Program-made: the position numbers and the translations under genes | Notes under the pieces: generated by a model | What the model was told of the DNA's origin: nothing | The model's input: the letters and a program-made list of their open reading frames with translations, nothing else | Databases searched by the model: none | Assembly: GCF_947503385.1 (NCBI RefSeq) | Contig: NZ_CANNDO010000001.1 | Location: 434,001-498,000 of the forward strand | Direction of reading: 5' to 3' | From: an uncultured Tateyamaria sp. | GTDB lineage: Bacteria; Pseudomonadota; Alphaproteobacteria; Rhodobacterales; Rhodobacteraceae | Length of the DNA stretch: 64,000 nt | In this document: positions 44,951-57,810 of the stretch, one piece after another | Position numbering within the stretch: the first letter of the stretch is position 1 | How the letters are laid out: each line of letters begins with the position of its first letter

Positions 44951-45079
44951 GATATGTCCCCCGAATGGCCTTGCAGCTTTGGCCTTTGATTGGTGTTTAT
45001 CGGGAATTGCGGCGCAGACCTAGGGCGAATTTTACCTGTCCGGGGTCTGCGCTGGTGTTTTTTGCGTCCAAGCCCGCTC

Positions 45080-46558
45080 TTAGGCAGATTTTTGCGTGGG
45101 ATTGCCAAGATCTTCGGCCTCGATAACGTCGCTGTCGGCCTGTGTCATGGGCACAACGGCGTCGTCGTCGGCCTGGTCAGCCTTGGTGCCGATCAGCAGC
45201 GGCAGCATTTCCGATCCGCCGGGCATCGCCACCTCGCTGTTGGGCGGGCGGGTCCATGCCATGGTGTCGAACGCATCGCAATTGCTGCAAGTGGGGGACC
45301 ATTCAGCGTGGATGCTGTGGCAATTGTCGCAGACCCATTGCGGGCCGCGCGGTGCCGTGACAGCCCGCGCCAGCCAGCCTTGCACAACCGCATCACTGGC
45401 ACCCTCGCCCCGTTCGATGGCGGCCATCAATGTGGCGGAACGTGTGGTCAGATCGGTCTCAACCAAATCTCCCAGCGCGCGTCGTGCCGCCGGGAAATCT
45501 TCTGCGGCGAGGTTCAATTCGGCCAGCAGCATCTTGGTCTCTGCATCGTCGGGCTTGGCCCGGGTCAGCGGTGCAAACCGTTTGATCCGTGCGGACGGCG
45601 TCTCGTCCGGTTCGATCTTGGCAAAGGCGGCGGCCACATCCGGGTGCGGCTGTGCCTCCCATGCTTTCTTGAGAACGCGGGTCGCGTATTTCTTTTGCCC
45701 CTGCTCGATATATCCCTCTGCGGCCATGATCGCTGCCGGGATCAGATCGGGCGACAGGCGGTTGGCTTCGATCGCAGATTCGCGCGCCTCGATGGTTGAC
45801 CCTTCGGCAACCACCGCCTTGGCTTGGCTGAGCGCCAAAACGGCATCGCGGCGCTTGTGGACGTCGCGGGGCAGGCTGCCATGCTTCAGCTTGGCGTTGA
45901 GCGTTTCGCGGGCACCGGTCCAGTCTTCCTTGTCCGCTTGCAGCTTGAGCAGGACGTCCTGCGTTTCTTCATGTTTGGGCTTCAGCGCAAAGGCCTTTTC
46001 CGCCAGTTTCAAAGCGGTATCGGTTTCCCCATCCGCCAGCTTTTGCTTGAGAATGCCGCGCACGCCCACAAAGCGGGTCGCGTCGTTTTCCACCAGTTTG
46101 CGATAGGTTTCCTCGGCCTTTTTACGGTCGCCCGCCATCTCTGCGGCCTGCGCCGTCAACAGGTTCGTCAATTCTGGCCGATCCAGATAGCGGTTGGCCT
46201 TTTCCGCCTTGGCCAGCGCCAGACGCCCCTCGCCAGAGGCCAGCGCCATCATGCCCTGCGCCAGAGCATCGAACCCTTTGGAGGCGCGATTGCGGTCGAA
46301 ATAGCGCGACATCGCTGTTTCATCGCCGTTCAGGAACTTCCACGTTGCAATCAGCAGGCCCAGCAGCTTGAGCCCGATCCAGACCGCAATCACCAACAGC
46401 GCAAGCCCGATGACGGATTGCAGTGGGCCAAACGGGTATTCCGTGCCTGCGATGACAACCGTGATGCCACCGTCGCTTTCCAGCAGCCACCCGGCCCCAA
46501 GGGCCAGCGCCGCGACAACGACGACGAAAATGACGATTTTCAGGAGTGACCAGATCAT
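45080..46558 (-). CDS. hemY: HemY domain membrane protein with C-terminal zinc ribbon
   Basis: A 492-aa protein of the HemY-N family (not the protoporphyrinogen oxidase of that name). Two N-terminal helices (about 3-27 and 43-70) are followed by tetratricopeptide-type helical repeats (about 95-380). Near the end a rubredoxin-like zinc ribbon, VCDNCHSIHAEWSPTCSNCDAFDTMAW, holds four Cys in two CxxC knuckles. TPR plus a C-terminal zinc ribbon recalls LapB of enterics; that is a structural comparison only. It is co-transcribed with the mitofilin-like gene (14-bp gap) and hemD. Confidence 0.9.
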   Translation of the reverse strand: MIWSLLKIVIFVVVVAALALGAGWLLESDGGITVVIAGTEYPFGPLQSVIGLALLVIAVWIGLKLLGLLIATWKFLNGDETAMSRYFDRNRASKGFDALAQGMMALASGEGRLALAKAEKANRYLDRPELTNLLTAQAAEMAGDRKKAEETYRKLVENDATRFVGVRGILKQKLADGETDTALKLAEKAFALKPKHEETQDVLLKLQADKEDWTGARETLNAKLKHGSLPRDVHKRRDAVLALSQAKAVVAEGSTIEARESAIEANRLSPDLIPAAIMAAEGYIEQGQKKYATRVLKKAWEAQPHPDVAAAFAKIEPDETPSARIKRFAPLTRAKPDDAETKMLLAELNLAAEDFPAARRALGDLVETDLTTRSATLMAAIERGEGASDAVVQGWLARAVTAPRGPQWVCDNCHSIHAEWSPTCSNCDAFDTMAWTRPPNSEVAMPGGSEMLPLLIGTKADQADDDAVVPMTQADSDVIEAEDLGNPTQKSA

Positions 46559-46572
46559 GAACAGGGCCCCTT

Positions 46573-47838
<1,266 letters not shown>

Positions 47839-47899
47839 CCCCTCCGATTCTCGCTGGGCGCGACATACCGGGCAACTCTACTCTGCCCCTACTTGCCCC

Positions 47900-48622
47900 T
47901 CAACCCGCTGCCAGCCGATCTGCTGTATCTTCCAAGGCTTTAGCCATCGCAGACGCATTCGGTGCTGCCGAAACAATCACCGCACCGCGTATGGATGCGG
48001 GCGCGCAATCCGCCACCGCATGGCTAAGCGCCAACAGGACGGCGCGGTCCAGTCTGGGCGCTTGCGCAAAAAACTGCGTCGCGGTGCGCGGTGAGAAAAG
48101 GGGAATGAGCACATGCCGGTCCCCATCCAGCGCATCGCGCGCCGCATCGGTAAGATCACACCGCGCCTGATCATAAAGCGCCACGCGGGTTATGTCCGCA
48201 CCGGCCTTGCTCAAGCGTGTCACGATATCGCCACGGGTGTGGGTGCCCGACAGGTGAAACAGTCTCTGTTCCGGGGGATTTGCGGCGAGTGTCTGAGCAA
48301 GCTCATCCGCCGTCTCACCGCATTGCGACGCAGCCCAGCCGCAGTCACGCGCGGCTTGTGTAGTAGCCGGACCCACACAAAATGCGATCCGACCGGCCCC
48401 GTCCTGCGCCCACCGCACGCCATTGGCCGATGTGAAAACAGCGGCGTCTGACGGGCCCAATTCCGCAGCCGCCCCGGTTGGCTCAACCCGCAAAAGAGGC
48501 GTTTCGATGACCTCGATCCGGGCCAGAAGGTGATCCGGCAACGCAGCGACAAAGCGTTGGCCCGCCGCCAGCGGTCGGGTCATCAGCAATGGAAAGCGGG
48601 GCGGGGATGGATTGTTTGACAC
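47900..48622 (-). CDS. hemD: Uroporphyrinogen-III synthase
   Basis: HemD (about 240 aa) closes and inverts ring D of hydroxymethylbilane. Family pieces are [19 protein letters not shown] at the start, [47 protein letters not shown] and [11 protein letters not shown]. The sequence family diverges strongly, so the call leans on these and on position. The start is uncertain: GTG 48622 or ATG 48583. It is the first gene of hemD-mitofilin-hemY, divergent from tsaD, a conserved alphaproteobacterial order; hemC is not adjacent. Confidence 0.87.
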   Translation of the reverse strand: MSNNPSPPRFPLLMTRPLAAGQRFVAALPDHLLARIEVIETPLLRVEPTGAAAELGPSDAAVFTSANGVRWAQDGAGRIAFCVGPATTQAARDCGWAASQCGETADELAQTLAANPPEQRLFHLSGTHTRGDIVTRLSKAGADITRVALYDQARCDLTDAARDALDGDRHVLIPLFSPRTATQFFAQAPRLDRAVLLALSHAVADCAPASIRGAVIVSAAPNASAMAKALEDTADRLAAG

Positions 48623-48671
48623 GGGCCATGGTGATACCCCGCCCGGGTCCCCAACGCAACGCAAGCGCCCC

Positions 48672-49766
48672 ATGACCCGTCCCGTTACCATCCTCGGCAT
48701 CGAAAGCAGCTGCGACGACACCGCAGCCGCTGTGGTGCGCGGCGTGCCGGGCGACATGTCGATCCTGTCGTCTGACGTTCACGGGCAAACGGATTTGCAC
48801 GCCGATTTCGGCGGTGTCGTGCCCGAGATTGCCGCCCGCGCCCACGCCGAACGGCTGGATGTGACGGTCAAGGCGGCGCTGGACGCGGCGGGCGTTGCGC
48901 TCACTCAACTGGACGCAATCGGCGTGACCTGTGGTCCGGGGCTGATCGGCGGTGTTGTGTCTGGCGTAATGACGGCCAAGGGGCTGTCGGCAGCAACGGG
49001 CCTGCCGCTTTATGGAATCAATCATCTTGCGGGGCACGCGCTGACCCCGCGGCTGACCGACGGCGCTGCGTTTCCCTATCTGATGCTGCTGGTGTCGGGC
49101 GGTCACTGCCAATTCCTGATTGCCCATGGTCCGACCCGATTTACGCGGTTGGGCGGTACCATAGACGACGCCCCCGGCGAGGCGTTCGACAAGGTCGCCC
49201 GCCTGATTGGCCTTGGCCAGCCCGGTGGACCAGCGTTGGAGGCTGCCGCGCGTGCGGGCGATGCGACGCGGTTCGCCTTTCCCCGACCCTTGTTGAACAA
49301 GCCCGATTGCAACCTCAGTTTTTCCGGCCTCAAAACTGCAGTGCTGCGCGCGCGTGACGCGGTTGTCGCTGAACATGGTGGATTGCCGCGTCAGGCGCAG
49401 GCGGATCTGGCGGCAGGATTTCAGCAGGCCGTGGCAGACAGTCTGAGTGGCAAGACGCGGCGCGCGCTGGATTTGTATCTGGCCGAAGAACCTTCCCTGC
49501 CGACCCTGTGCGTCGCGGGTGGGGTGGCGGCGAATATGGCAATTCGGGCTGCATTAGAGACTGTATGTGCGGATTTGGGCGTGGCTTTTCTCGCCCCGCC
49601 GCTGGCGCTGTGCACCGACAATGCGGCGATGATTGCCGCCGCGACCATCGAACAGATGCCGTATCGTGATCCCGATGGTATGAGCCTGTCCGCGCGTCCC
49701 CGGATGCCACTCGATACGTCAAGCGCGCCTATGATTGGCTCCGGGAAAAAGGGGGCCAAGGCATGA
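48672..49766 (+). CDS. tsaD: tRNA N6-adenosine threonylcarbamoyltransferase TsaD
   Basis: TsaD (364 aa) transfers threonylcarbamoyl to A37 of tRNAs. [16 protein letters not shown] is the ATP-binding start, the metal-binding pair His118/His122 is in [15 protein letters not shown], and [16 protein letters not shown]-type [15 protein letters not shown] and [14 protein letters not shown] follow. ATG 48672 is conserved as the start. It forms a unit with gpsA (ATGA overlap), YciI and EVE genes; its ATPase partner tsaE is at 33593-34063. Confidence 0.97.
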   Translation: MTRPVTILGIESSCDDTAAAVVRGVPGDMSILSSDVHGQTDLHADFGGVVPEIAARAHAERLDVTVKAALDAAGVALTQLDAIGVTCGPGLIGGVVSGVMTAKGLSAATGLPLYGINHLAGHALTPRLTDGAAFPYLMLLVSGGHCQFLIAHGPTRFTRLGGTIDDAPGEAFDKVARLIGLGQPGGPALEAAARAGDATRFAFPRPLLNKPDCNLSFSGLKTAVLRARDAVVAEHGGLPRQAQADLAAGFQQAVADSLSGKTRRALDLYLAEEPSLPTLCVAGGVAANMAIRAALETVCADLGVAFLAPPLALCTDNAAMIAAATIEQMPYRDPDGMSLSARPRMPLDTSSAPMIGSGKKGAKA

Positions 49767-50710
49767 GCATAGCCGTTCTCGGGGCTGGTGCCTTTGGCAC
49801 AGCACTGGCAATCGCGCTGGGCAAAGCGGGAACCGTGACATTGTGGGCGCGCGACAGCGACCACTGCGCAGAGATGTCCCGCGACAGGCAGAACACGCGC
49901 CGCCTGCCAGATTGCCCTTTTCCGCCCGATCTACGCGTTTCCGCCCATTTAGAGACTGTTTTGGACACCCAAACCCTCCTCCTCGCGCTTCCGATGCAGG
50001 CGCTTGCCGGGTTTGTCCAAAGGCATGATCTGCACGACAAGACCGTCGTTGCCTGTTGCAAGGGGATGGACCTGACGACGGGGTACGGCCCTTCGCGCAT
50101 CCTTGGCGGTGCCAGCCGTGTCGCGGTTTTAACCGGCCCGAGTTTTGCCAGTGACATTGCCCGGGGCTTGCCCACGGCGTTGACACTGGCCTGTGCAGAC
50201 GCGGCAACGGGCGTCGCGCTGCAAGAACAGTTATCGACTGGGACATTGCGTCTTTATCGCAGCACGGATGTGACCGGTGCGGAACTGGGCGGCGCGTTGA
50301 AAAACGTGATCGCCATCGGCGCAGGTGCGGTGATGGGCGCCGGTCTTGGCACCAGCGCGCGCGCGGCATTCATGACGCGCGGTTTTGCTGAGATGCAGCG
50401 CGTCGCCGTGTCGCGCGGCGCGGAGGCGGAGACGCTGATGGGGCTTAGCGGCTTTGGTGATCTGGTCCTCACCTGCACGTCGGACCAGTCGCGCAACTAT
50501 CGGCTGGGTCACGCATTGGGTGCCGGTCAGCCCTTTGACGGTGCGATCACGGTCGAAGGCGCGGCCACGGCACAGGCCCTCGTTGAACTGGCCGCCGCGC
50601 ACGCATTGGACATCCCAGTCTGCGCAGCCGTTGCGGATTTGGTGGCAGGACGCATAGATGTACAGGCGGCGATGGCCCGCCTCTTGGCCCGCCCGTTAAA
50701 GGAGGAATGA
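49763..50710 (+). CDS. gpsA: Glycerol-3-phosphate dehydrogenase [NAD(P)+]
   Basis: GpsA (315 aa) makes sn-glycerol-3-phosphate for phospholipid synthesis. NAD(P)-binding [15 protein letters not shown] (5-19), [58 protein letters not shown] with the catalytic Lys, and [23 protein letters not shown] are all present. It overlaps the tsaD stop by ATGA and is followed after 1 bp by the YciI-like gene. Confidence 0.97.
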   Translation: MSIAVLGAGAFGTALAIALGKAGTVTLWARDSDHCAEMSRDRQNTRRLPDCPFPPDLRVSAHLETVLDTQTLLLALPMQALAGFVQRHDLHDKTVVACCKGMDLTTGYGPSRILGGASRVAVLTGPSFASDIARGLPTALTLACADAATGVALQEQLSTGTLRLYRSTDVTGAELGGALKNVIAIGAGAVMGAGLGTSARAAFMTRGFAEMQRVAVSRGAEAETLMGLSGFGDLVLTCTSDQSRNYRLGHALGAGQPFDGAITVEGAATAQALVELAAAHALDIPVCAAVADLVAGRIDVQAAMARLLARPLKEE

Positions 50711-50711
50711 G

Positions 50712-50987
50712 ATGTTTTATGCCCTGATGGCTTGGGACAAGTCAGGCGCGCTGGACCTGCGGATGGCACATCGGCCCGATCACCTTGCCTATCTGAAGGA
50801 CAGCGGTGTGGTCCGGCAGGCGGGCCCATTCCTTGATGCGGATGAAAAACCGTGCGGGTCGCTGATCGTGCTGGATGTGCCGGACATGGCGGCCGCCCAA
50901 GCGTGGGCCGATGCGGACCCCTACGCCAAGGCAGGCCTGTTCGACACAGTGCGCATCGCGCCGTGGAACCGGGTGTTGGACGCATGA
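50712..50987 (+). CDS. YciI-like protein
   Basis: A 91-aa ferredoxin-fold protein of the YciI family. RMAHRPDHLAYLKDSGVVRQAGPF gives the family's conserved His region, and GSLIVLDVPDMAAAQAWADADPYAKAGLFDTVRIAPWN gives the D-P-Y signature. The family is thought to be enzymatic (some members cleave chloroaromatic compounds), but the role here is unknown. It is coupled on both sides: 1 bp from gpsA and ATGA overlap with the EVE gene. Confidence 0.92.
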   Translation: MFYALMAWDKSGALDLRMAHRPDHLAYLKDSGVVRQAGPFLDADEKPCGSLIVLDVPDMAAAQAWADADPYAKAGLFDTVRIAPWNRVLDA

Positions 50988-51403
50988 AGTACTGGCTGTT
51001 CAAATCCGAACCCTCCACCTGGAGCTGGGACGACCAAGTCGCCAAGGGCGACGCGGGCGAAGAGTGGGATGGCGTGCGCAATTATCAGGCGCGCAATTTC
51101 ATGCGCGATATGGCCGTGGGCGACCGGGGTTTTTTCTATCACTCGCAATCCGAAAAGGCCGTCGTCGGCATTGTCGAGGTCATCGCGGAGGCGCATCCCG
51201 ACAGCACCACGGATGACGACCGCTGGGACTGTGTGGACATCAAGGCGGTCGGCCCGGTCAACACGCCGGTGACATTGGCGATGGTCAAAGAGGACCCGCG
51301 CCTGTCCGACATGGCCCTGATCCGCAATTCACGCTTGTCGGTGCAACCCGTCACCGCAGACGAATGGCGCATCGTGTGCGAGATGGCCGGCGTCGATCCA
51401 TAA
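50984..51403 (+). CDS. EVE domain protein
   Basis: A 139-aa single-domain EVE (PUA-like) protein: it begins MKYWLFKSEPSTWSWDDQ, then WDGVRNYQARNFMRDMAVGDRGFFYHSQSEKAVVGIVEV, which forms the aromatic pocket that can bind modified bases in DNA or RNA. LALIRNSRLSVQPVT-like MALIRNSRLSVQPV follows. EVE proteins occur in RNA processing and, fused to nucleases, in phage defence; here it is a stand-alone housekeeping type in the tsaD-gpsA-YciI unit. ATG 50984 overlaps the YciI stop. Confidence 0.93.
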   Translation: MKYWLFKSEPSTWSWDDQVAKGDAGEEWDGVRNYQARNFMRDMAVGDRGFFYHSQSEKAVVGIVEVIAEAHPDSTTDDDRWDCVDIKAVGPVNTPVTLAMVKEDPRLSDMALIRNSRLSVQPVTADEWRIVCEMAGVDP

Positions 51404-51469
51404 ACCTGTTTGAAAATGCCGGGCGGTCTGGCACCCTCTTATGCAGGATAATGCCAAACGGAGGGGCAG

Positions 51470-51868
51470 ATGGGTTTTTTAGCGGTGGTGGCCGCCGGTG
51501 TGGCGGCGTTTGTCTTTGGCGCGATCTGGTACACGGCGCTGGCCAAACCGTGGATGGCCGTGTCAGGGGTCGAGATTGACGAGGCGACGGGTCAACCGGC
51601 CAACCGCGCCAACCCGGTGCCCTATATCACCAGCATTGTTGGCGCGATCCTCGTGGCGGGCATGATGCGCCACGTGTTTGTGCTGAGCGGGATTGATACG
51701 GTGGGTGAAGGGCTGGTGTCTGGCCTTGGCATCGGCCTGTTCATGTCGGTGCCGTGGCTGGCGACGAATTACGGGTTTGCGGGGCGTCCGTTTCGCCTGA
51801 CGGCCATCGATGGTGGGTATGCCGCGATTGGCAGTGCCGTGATCGGGACAGTCCTGACCTTGTTTTGA
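51470..51868 (+). CDS. DUF1761 membrane protein
   Basis: A 132-aa protein with four predicted membrane helices: LAVVAAGVAAFVFGAIWYTAL, YITSIVGAILVAGMM, a third around GLVSGLGIGLFMSVPW and a C-terminal one (AAIGSAVIGTVLTLF). The IWYTALAKPWMAVSG and ATNYGFAGRPFRL segments are typical of DUF1761. The function is unknown. ATG 51470 has GGAGGGGC upstream. It stands alone between the EVE gene and a minus-strand group. Confidence 0.9.
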   Translation: MGFLAVVAAGVAAFVFGAIWYTALAKPWMAVSGVEIDEATGQPANRANPVPYITSIVGAILVAGMMRHVFVLSGIDTVGEGLVSGLGIGLFMSVPWLATNYGFAGRPFRLTAIDGGYAAIGSAVIGTVLTLF

Positions 51869-51883
51869 GTTCGGATGTAAAAA

Positions 51884-51912
51884 AGGGTTCTGACCGATGT
51901 GATCAGAACCCT
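51884..51912. terminator. Hairpin after DUF1761 gene
   Basis: AGGGTTCTGA and TCAGAACCCT form a perfect 10-bp stem with a 9-base loop, 15 bp past the DUF1761 stop. A six-A run precedes it on the plus strand, so the T-run is on the minus strand. It may end transcripts from either side. Confidence 0.7.
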
Positions 51913-52054
51913 CACTCACCCAGACGTGCACTCCCCAGAGCCACCGCACGATCTATAGAATTTCGGGTCTGACCTTCTGGCCGGACATCACTTGTCTACA
52001 TATTCCCGCTCAATACTTCAAATGCGAAGTAATTTGCATTGGACCCAAAATAGA

Positions 52055-52079
52055 AACGCCCGCTTAACGAGCGGGCGTT
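52055..52079 (-). terminator. Intrinsic terminator of the DUF2853 gene
   Basis: AACGCCCGCT and AGCGGGCGTT form a perfect 10-bp stem with a 5-base loop, followed on the minus strand by TCTATTTT. It lies 24 bp past the stop of the gene at 52104-52445. Confidence 0.82.
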
Positions 52080-52103
52080 CAAATTCATAACGGGTTAACC
52101 CAG

Positions 52104-52445
52104 TTATCCGTAGACGGATTCTTTGCCGAAGTGCTTGGTCAGCATGTAGTAGACCACAGCGCGGTATTTGTTGCGCTCGGACTTGCCATAGGTTTCGATC
52201 ACCTTGTTGATCGCATCCATCAGTTCGGGACCGTCCTTGAGGCCCAGCTTCTTGATCAGGAAGTTGTCCTTGACGGTCTCCAGCTCGGACTTTTGGCTGC
52301 CGGCGACGGTGGCTGCATCTGCGTTGTAAATCGCGGGGCCGCACCCGACAGTGACCTTTGTCAGCAGGTCCATATCCGGTGTCATGCCGCACTTTTTCTT
52401 CAGATCGTCGGCGTATTGCGCGATCAAATCGTCCCGTTTGCCCAT
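52104..52445 (-). CDS. DUF2853 family protein
   Basis: A 113-aa soluble helical protein: MGKRDDLIAQYADDLKKKCG, then KVTVGCGPAIYNADAATVAGSQKSELETVKDNFL and IKKLGLKDGPELMDAINKVIETYGKSERNKYRAVVYYML. This is the DUF2853 pattern, whose function is not known. ATG 52445 has AAGGGA 6 bases upstream. It sits in the gyrB-downstream minus-strand group but has its own terminator and probably its own promoter in the 120-bp gap upstream. Confidence 0.9.
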   Translation of the reverse strand: MGKRDDLIAQYADDLKKKCGMTPDMDLLTKVTVGCGPAIYNADAATVAGSQKSELETVKDNFLIKKLGLKDGPELMDAINKVIETYGKSERNKYRAVVYYMLTKHFGKESVYG

Positions 52446-52565
52446 TGAATTTCCCTTTTGTTGGACTTGGCCATGGCTCTGACCTTGGCGCAAAGGTTAA
52501 TTCAGCAAGCCAGCCGGAACAAAGGAAAAAATATTCGGAAATTCCCCGTAGGCGGGATCCCGACG

Positions 52566-53123
52566 TCAGAAGCGGTTGATCTTGATCTCGGGCTTGTCTG
52601 TTGCAGCGGGTTCCGCCGCTATCGCACCGCTGAATTCAAAGCTGTAGCCGCGGAAATAGAACGACCGGGGTTCGGTCATTTCAGTTGTCCGTTCGACCCA
52701 ATCTTCCGAAAATGCCGCCGCCCAAAGGTCGGGATAATCGTGGACGAGATTGTGCATACAGGTCAGCGCAATCCAGATGCCCACAGTCTTGGCGGCAAGG
52801 TGTACCTTGTCGCTCATGTAAAAGGCCATGCGCAGCACAAAGGCGATGCCAAAAGCCAACGCGCCGTCGATGATCATGGTTAGGTCAGCATCGGCACCGG
52901 GATCGGGCGCGCCGTTGATGTGGAACATGCAGTAACGCGCAAGGACCACGGCCAAAAGCCCAAGGAAACAGGCCCCGACAATGGATGCCGGATAGCCAAG
53001 GTTCGTGACCCACTCCGGGCGCGTGCCCCGCGCCGCCTGCGCTTTTTGCGTCTGCAACTCGGCGCGCTGGCCGTGTTCGGCCCCGAGCCGGGCAAGCCGT
53101 TCTGCAAATACGTCCTGTCCCAT
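52566..53123 (-). CDS. Conserved membrane protein, unknown function
   Basis: A 185-aa protein I do not recognise by family. A charged N-terminal helix (1-40) is followed by three predicted membrane segments (about 43-67, 80-103 and 112-137). A hydrophilic C-terminal tail (140-185) contains EPRSFYFRGYSFEFSG. The segment LVHDYPDLWAAAFSEDWVERTTEM is the most distinctive. It lies between the extensin-like and DUF2853 genes on the same strand, with 83- and 120-bp gaps, so it may be transcribed alone. Confidence 0.82.
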   Translation of the reverse strand: MGQDVFAERLARLGAEHGQRAELQTQKAQAARGTRPEWVTNLGYPASIVGACFLGLLAVVLARYCMFHINGAPDPGADADLTMIIDGALAFGIAFVLRMAFYMSDKVHLAAKTVGIWIALTCMHNLVHDYPDLWAAAFSEDWVERTTEMTEPRSFYFRGYSFEFSGAIAAEPAATDKPEIKINRF

Positions 53124-53206
53124 GAACGTGTGTCCTTGCTACTTTTGCGGGCAAGGTGCTGTCCGAGCAGGGCGAAATTATGGCGGTGTTTGGGAAATGA
53201 CGCGGC

Positions 53207-53920
53207 TTAGCGGCAGAGGCCCCAGCCGGTATGTTGCAGGTGAAAGTGGTCTGCGTGCAGGCGGTTGTAGTCGGGGCCAAGGGACAGCCGGAACCACATG
53301 CAGGCGCTGTCGCGCAGATCGCGGAAAAACGCGCCACGGTTATCCGCCGCAGGCCAGCCGTCCAGCAGCGACAGCTTGCGCCCATCGGCCAGCGTCACGC
53401 CCGATATGTCGATGGCGTCCGCCGTGGCATGTGTGCTCATCCGGCCTGTGCCGCCAGCTGTCGTCCGCATTTCGCGGCAATTGTAGCTGGAGGCGTGGTG
53501 GATCGCAGACACGCCTTGGGCAAAATGGCGGCGTGCGGCGGGTGTGATCCCGTGGTGGTGCCACATGGCGGTGCGCAACGCGGTCTGGCACCGGGTTTCG
53601 ACCGGGCGCAGTCGGGCCGCCCCTATTGCGGTCAGGCGCACGCGGTCCGCGATCCCGCATTGCGGTGCGGTGACAAGGTCTGCCATTGGCTGAAACGTGG
53701 CCCCGGTGGTCAACGCGGCCTTGCATGACGCGCCATCCGCCAAAGCACGCTGGAGTTTGATGCGGGTCATGGGCGTCACCGGGTCGGTCACGTCGAGCGA
53801 CAGGGTTGGATTCCATGCAGGCGGCAACGGCGTGTTGGGCACAAACAGAAGCAGGACAAGCCCTGCGCCCCCCATCAGCATCAACGTCAGCAGTGCATAA
53901 AGGACCGAAATCAGGCGCAT
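53207..53920 (-). CDS. Extensin-like, D,D-carboxypeptidase-related exported protein
   Basis: A 237-aa protein of the extensin-like C-terminal family, related to peptidoglycan D-Ala-D-Ala and LAS-type zinc peptidases. An N-terminal membrane anchor or signal (about 4-27) is followed by the conserved CGIADRVRL, the YNCREMR segment, then STHATADAIDISGVTLADG (His/Asp zinc ligands) and RLHADHFHL (second His pair) near the end. Activity on cell wall is inferred. Its ATG directly abuts the nitroreductase stop, so it is co-transcribed with it and probably with gyrB. Confidence 0.87.
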   Translation of the reverse strand: MRLISVLYALLTLMLMGGAGLVLLLFVPNTPLPPAWNPTLSLDVTDPVTPMTRIKLQRALADGASCKAALTTGATFQPMADLVTAPQCGIADRVRLTAIGAARLRPVETRCQTALRTAMWHHHGITPAARRHFAQGVSAIHHASSYNCREMRTTAGGTGRMSTHATADAIDISGVTLADGRKLSLLDGWPAADNRGAFFRDLRDSACMWFRLSLGPDYNRLHADHFHLQHTGWGLCR

Positions 53921-54589
53921 TCAGCGAATGGTCAGAATGTCTGCCAGCGGTTTCTTGATCTTGGCCATTTTGGGCACAGTCGCGTCCTGCGCCGGGTGAC
54001 CTGCGGCGATGATCATTGTCGCCTTTTCATTGTCGGGCCGCCCCAGAAGGTCGCGCAGGAACCCCATGGGGTTTGGCGTGTGCGTCAACGTCACGAGACC
54101 CGACATATGCAGCGCGGTCAGCAACATGCCCGTCGCGATCCCCACGCTTTCGGGCACGTAGTAGTGCTTTTGCTTGCTGCCGTCTTCCTTGGTGCCCCAA
54201 CGCTGGGCAAAGACGACGATCAGCCACGCGGCGTCCTCTAGGTGCGGCTTGTCCGCATCGGTCCCGATGGGTGCAAGCGCATCAAGCCAGTCCTGTCCCG
54301 CACCACCTTCGTAAAAGCGCCGCTCTTCTGCTTCTGCCGCCGCGCGGATTTTCTGCTTGGTCTCGGGGTCACGCACGGCCACGAAATGCCAGGGCTGCTG
54401 GTTGGCGCCGGATGGCGCCGTGCCGGCGGCGGTAATGCACGCTTCGATCACCTCTTGGGGCACCGGCGCGGGATCGTAGTCGCGCACCGTGCGCCGGGTC
54501 GAGATTGCGGCGCGGAACTCATCGGCCCGTTTCAGGGCCTCTTCGTCGCTGACCTTGGCGCTGTTGAGAATGTCGTGTCCGTCAGCCAT
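53921..54589 (-). CDS. Nitroreductase family protein
   Basis: A 222-aa FMN-dependent nitroreductase-fold oxidoreductase. AAISTRRTVRDYDPAPVPQEVI is the FMN phosphate-binding start; ITAAGTAPSGANQQPWHFVAV contains the typical GANQQPW. WLIVVFAQRWG and TGMLLTALHMSGLVTLTHTP follow, then the NEKATMIIAAGHPAQDA Gly-rich end. The substrate is unknown. It begins 4 bp after the gyrB stop, so both are read together, and it abuts the extensin-like gene. Confidence 0.92.
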   Translation of the reverse strand: MADGHDILNSAKVSDEEALKRADEFRAAISTRRTVRDYDPAPVPQEVIEACITAAGTAPSGANQQPWHFVAVRDPETKQKIRAAAEAEERRFYEGGAGQDWLDALAPIGTDADKPHLEDAAWLIVVFAQRWGTKEDGSKQKHYYVPESVGIATGMLLTALHMSGLVTLTHTPNPMGFLRDLLGRPDNEKATMIIAAGHPAQDATVPKMAKIKKPLADILTIR

Positions 54590-54593
54590 TGCG

Positions 54594-57104
<2,511 letters not shown>

Positions 57105-57130
57105 TTACCCCAACTGCCGCGCCGGGTCGG

Positions 57131-57724
57131 TCATACAGCCTGCGCACCGATTTTTTGCACCTGAGCGGTCCATCGGTCGATGAGGCCCGGCTTGGGGTGG
57201 CTGGCCCCGGCAAAGTAGGTGAACCGCGTCGGCTTGATCCCGACAAAGCCAAAGACCTGGCCCGTCAATTGCCGCAGGATTGCGCTGCCATAGGCCAGCC
57301 GCATGAACCAGCGCGGGCTGTCCGAGGTCAGGATAATACGCCCGGTTTTGCCCGTCAGCATGGGTGACGGCATTCCCAGTTTGTTCAGGTTGCGCGTGTC
57401 ATAGGCACGCCCGGGCAACAGGATCCGGTCGATCAATCCCTTGAGCTTGGCAGGCAGTCCGCCCCACCAGATTGGCGCGGCCATCACCACGTGATCCGCC
57501 CATTCGAGGTCCTTCAGGACCGCTTCGATCTGCGGCTCCAACGGCTTCCAGTTGGTATAGCCGCCGTCGCCGAAATCCATATCGAACTCCAGATCAGACA
57601 GGCGGACAACGCGGACGTGGTGGCCCGCGTCCTGCGCCGCCTGGGCATAGGTGTCGGTGAACAGGCGCGACAGGGAATTTGCGCCGGGATGTCCGTCAAG
57701 GACGGTGATGCGTTTGGGGGTCAT
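57131..57724 (-). CDS. NAD(P)H oxidoreductase, flavodoxin-fold (MdaB/NQO type)
   Basis: A 197-aa flavodoxin_2-type quinone or NADPH reductase: ITVLDGHPGANSLSRLFTDTYAQAA (flavin phosphate loop), ADHVVMAAPIWWGGLPAKLKGLIDRILLPGRAY (flavin ring binding) and FGFVGIKPTRFTYFAGASHP are present. It likely reduces quinones or electrophiles, as in MdaB and KefF-type proteins. It is divergent from a TetR regulator through a 108-bp region with three palindromic operators and its own sigma-70-like promoter, so it is probably the repressed target. Confidence 0.9.
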   Translation of the reverse strand: MTPKRITVLDGHPGANSLSRLFTDTYAQAAQDAGHHVRVVRLSDLEFDMDFGDGGYTNWKPLEPQIEAVLKDLEWADHVVMAAPIWWGGLPAKLKGLIDRILLPGRAYDTRNLNKLGMPSPMLTGKTGRIILTSDSPRWFMRLAYGSAILRQLTGQVFGFVGIKPTRFTYFAGASHPKPGLIDRWTAQVQKIGAQAV

Positions 57725-57745
57725 GTGAGGCTCCGAATCTAAAAT

Positions 57746-57757
57746 TGACCATGGTCA
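57746..57757. promoter_or_regulatory. TetR operator 1
   Basis: TGACCATGGTCA, a perfect 12-bp palindrome, 22 bp upstream of the reductase start codon at 57724. It is one of three related palindromes between the divergent genes. Confidence 0.75.
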
Positions 57758-57759
57758 GT

Positions 57760-57789
57760 TTAATAGACCTTAAAAATGACCATGGTCAA
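57760..57789 (-). promoter_or_regulatory. Promoter of the flavodoxin-fold reductase gene
   Basis: On the minus strand, TTGACC (57784-57789) and TATTAA (57760-57765) are separated by 18 bp. The -35 lies on operator 2 and the expected transcription start is in or next to operator 1, so a repressor on these sites would block the polymerase. Confidence 0.55.
57777..57788. promoter_or_regulatory. TetR operator 2
   Basis: TGACCATGGTCA, identical to operator 1, with its centre 31 bp away (three helical turns). It covers the -35 hexamer of the predicted reductase promoter. Confidence 0.75.
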
Positions 57790-57798
57790 TAAAAAATT

Positions 57799-57810
57799 TG
57801 ACCTCGGTCA
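57799..57810. promoter_or_regulatory. TetR operator 3
   Basis: TGACCTCGGTCA, the same palindrome with an altered centre, 22 bp from operator 2 (two turns) and 22 bp upstream of the tetR start at 57833. It is framed by A- and T-runs. Its position next to tetR suggests autoregulation. Confidence 0.72.
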
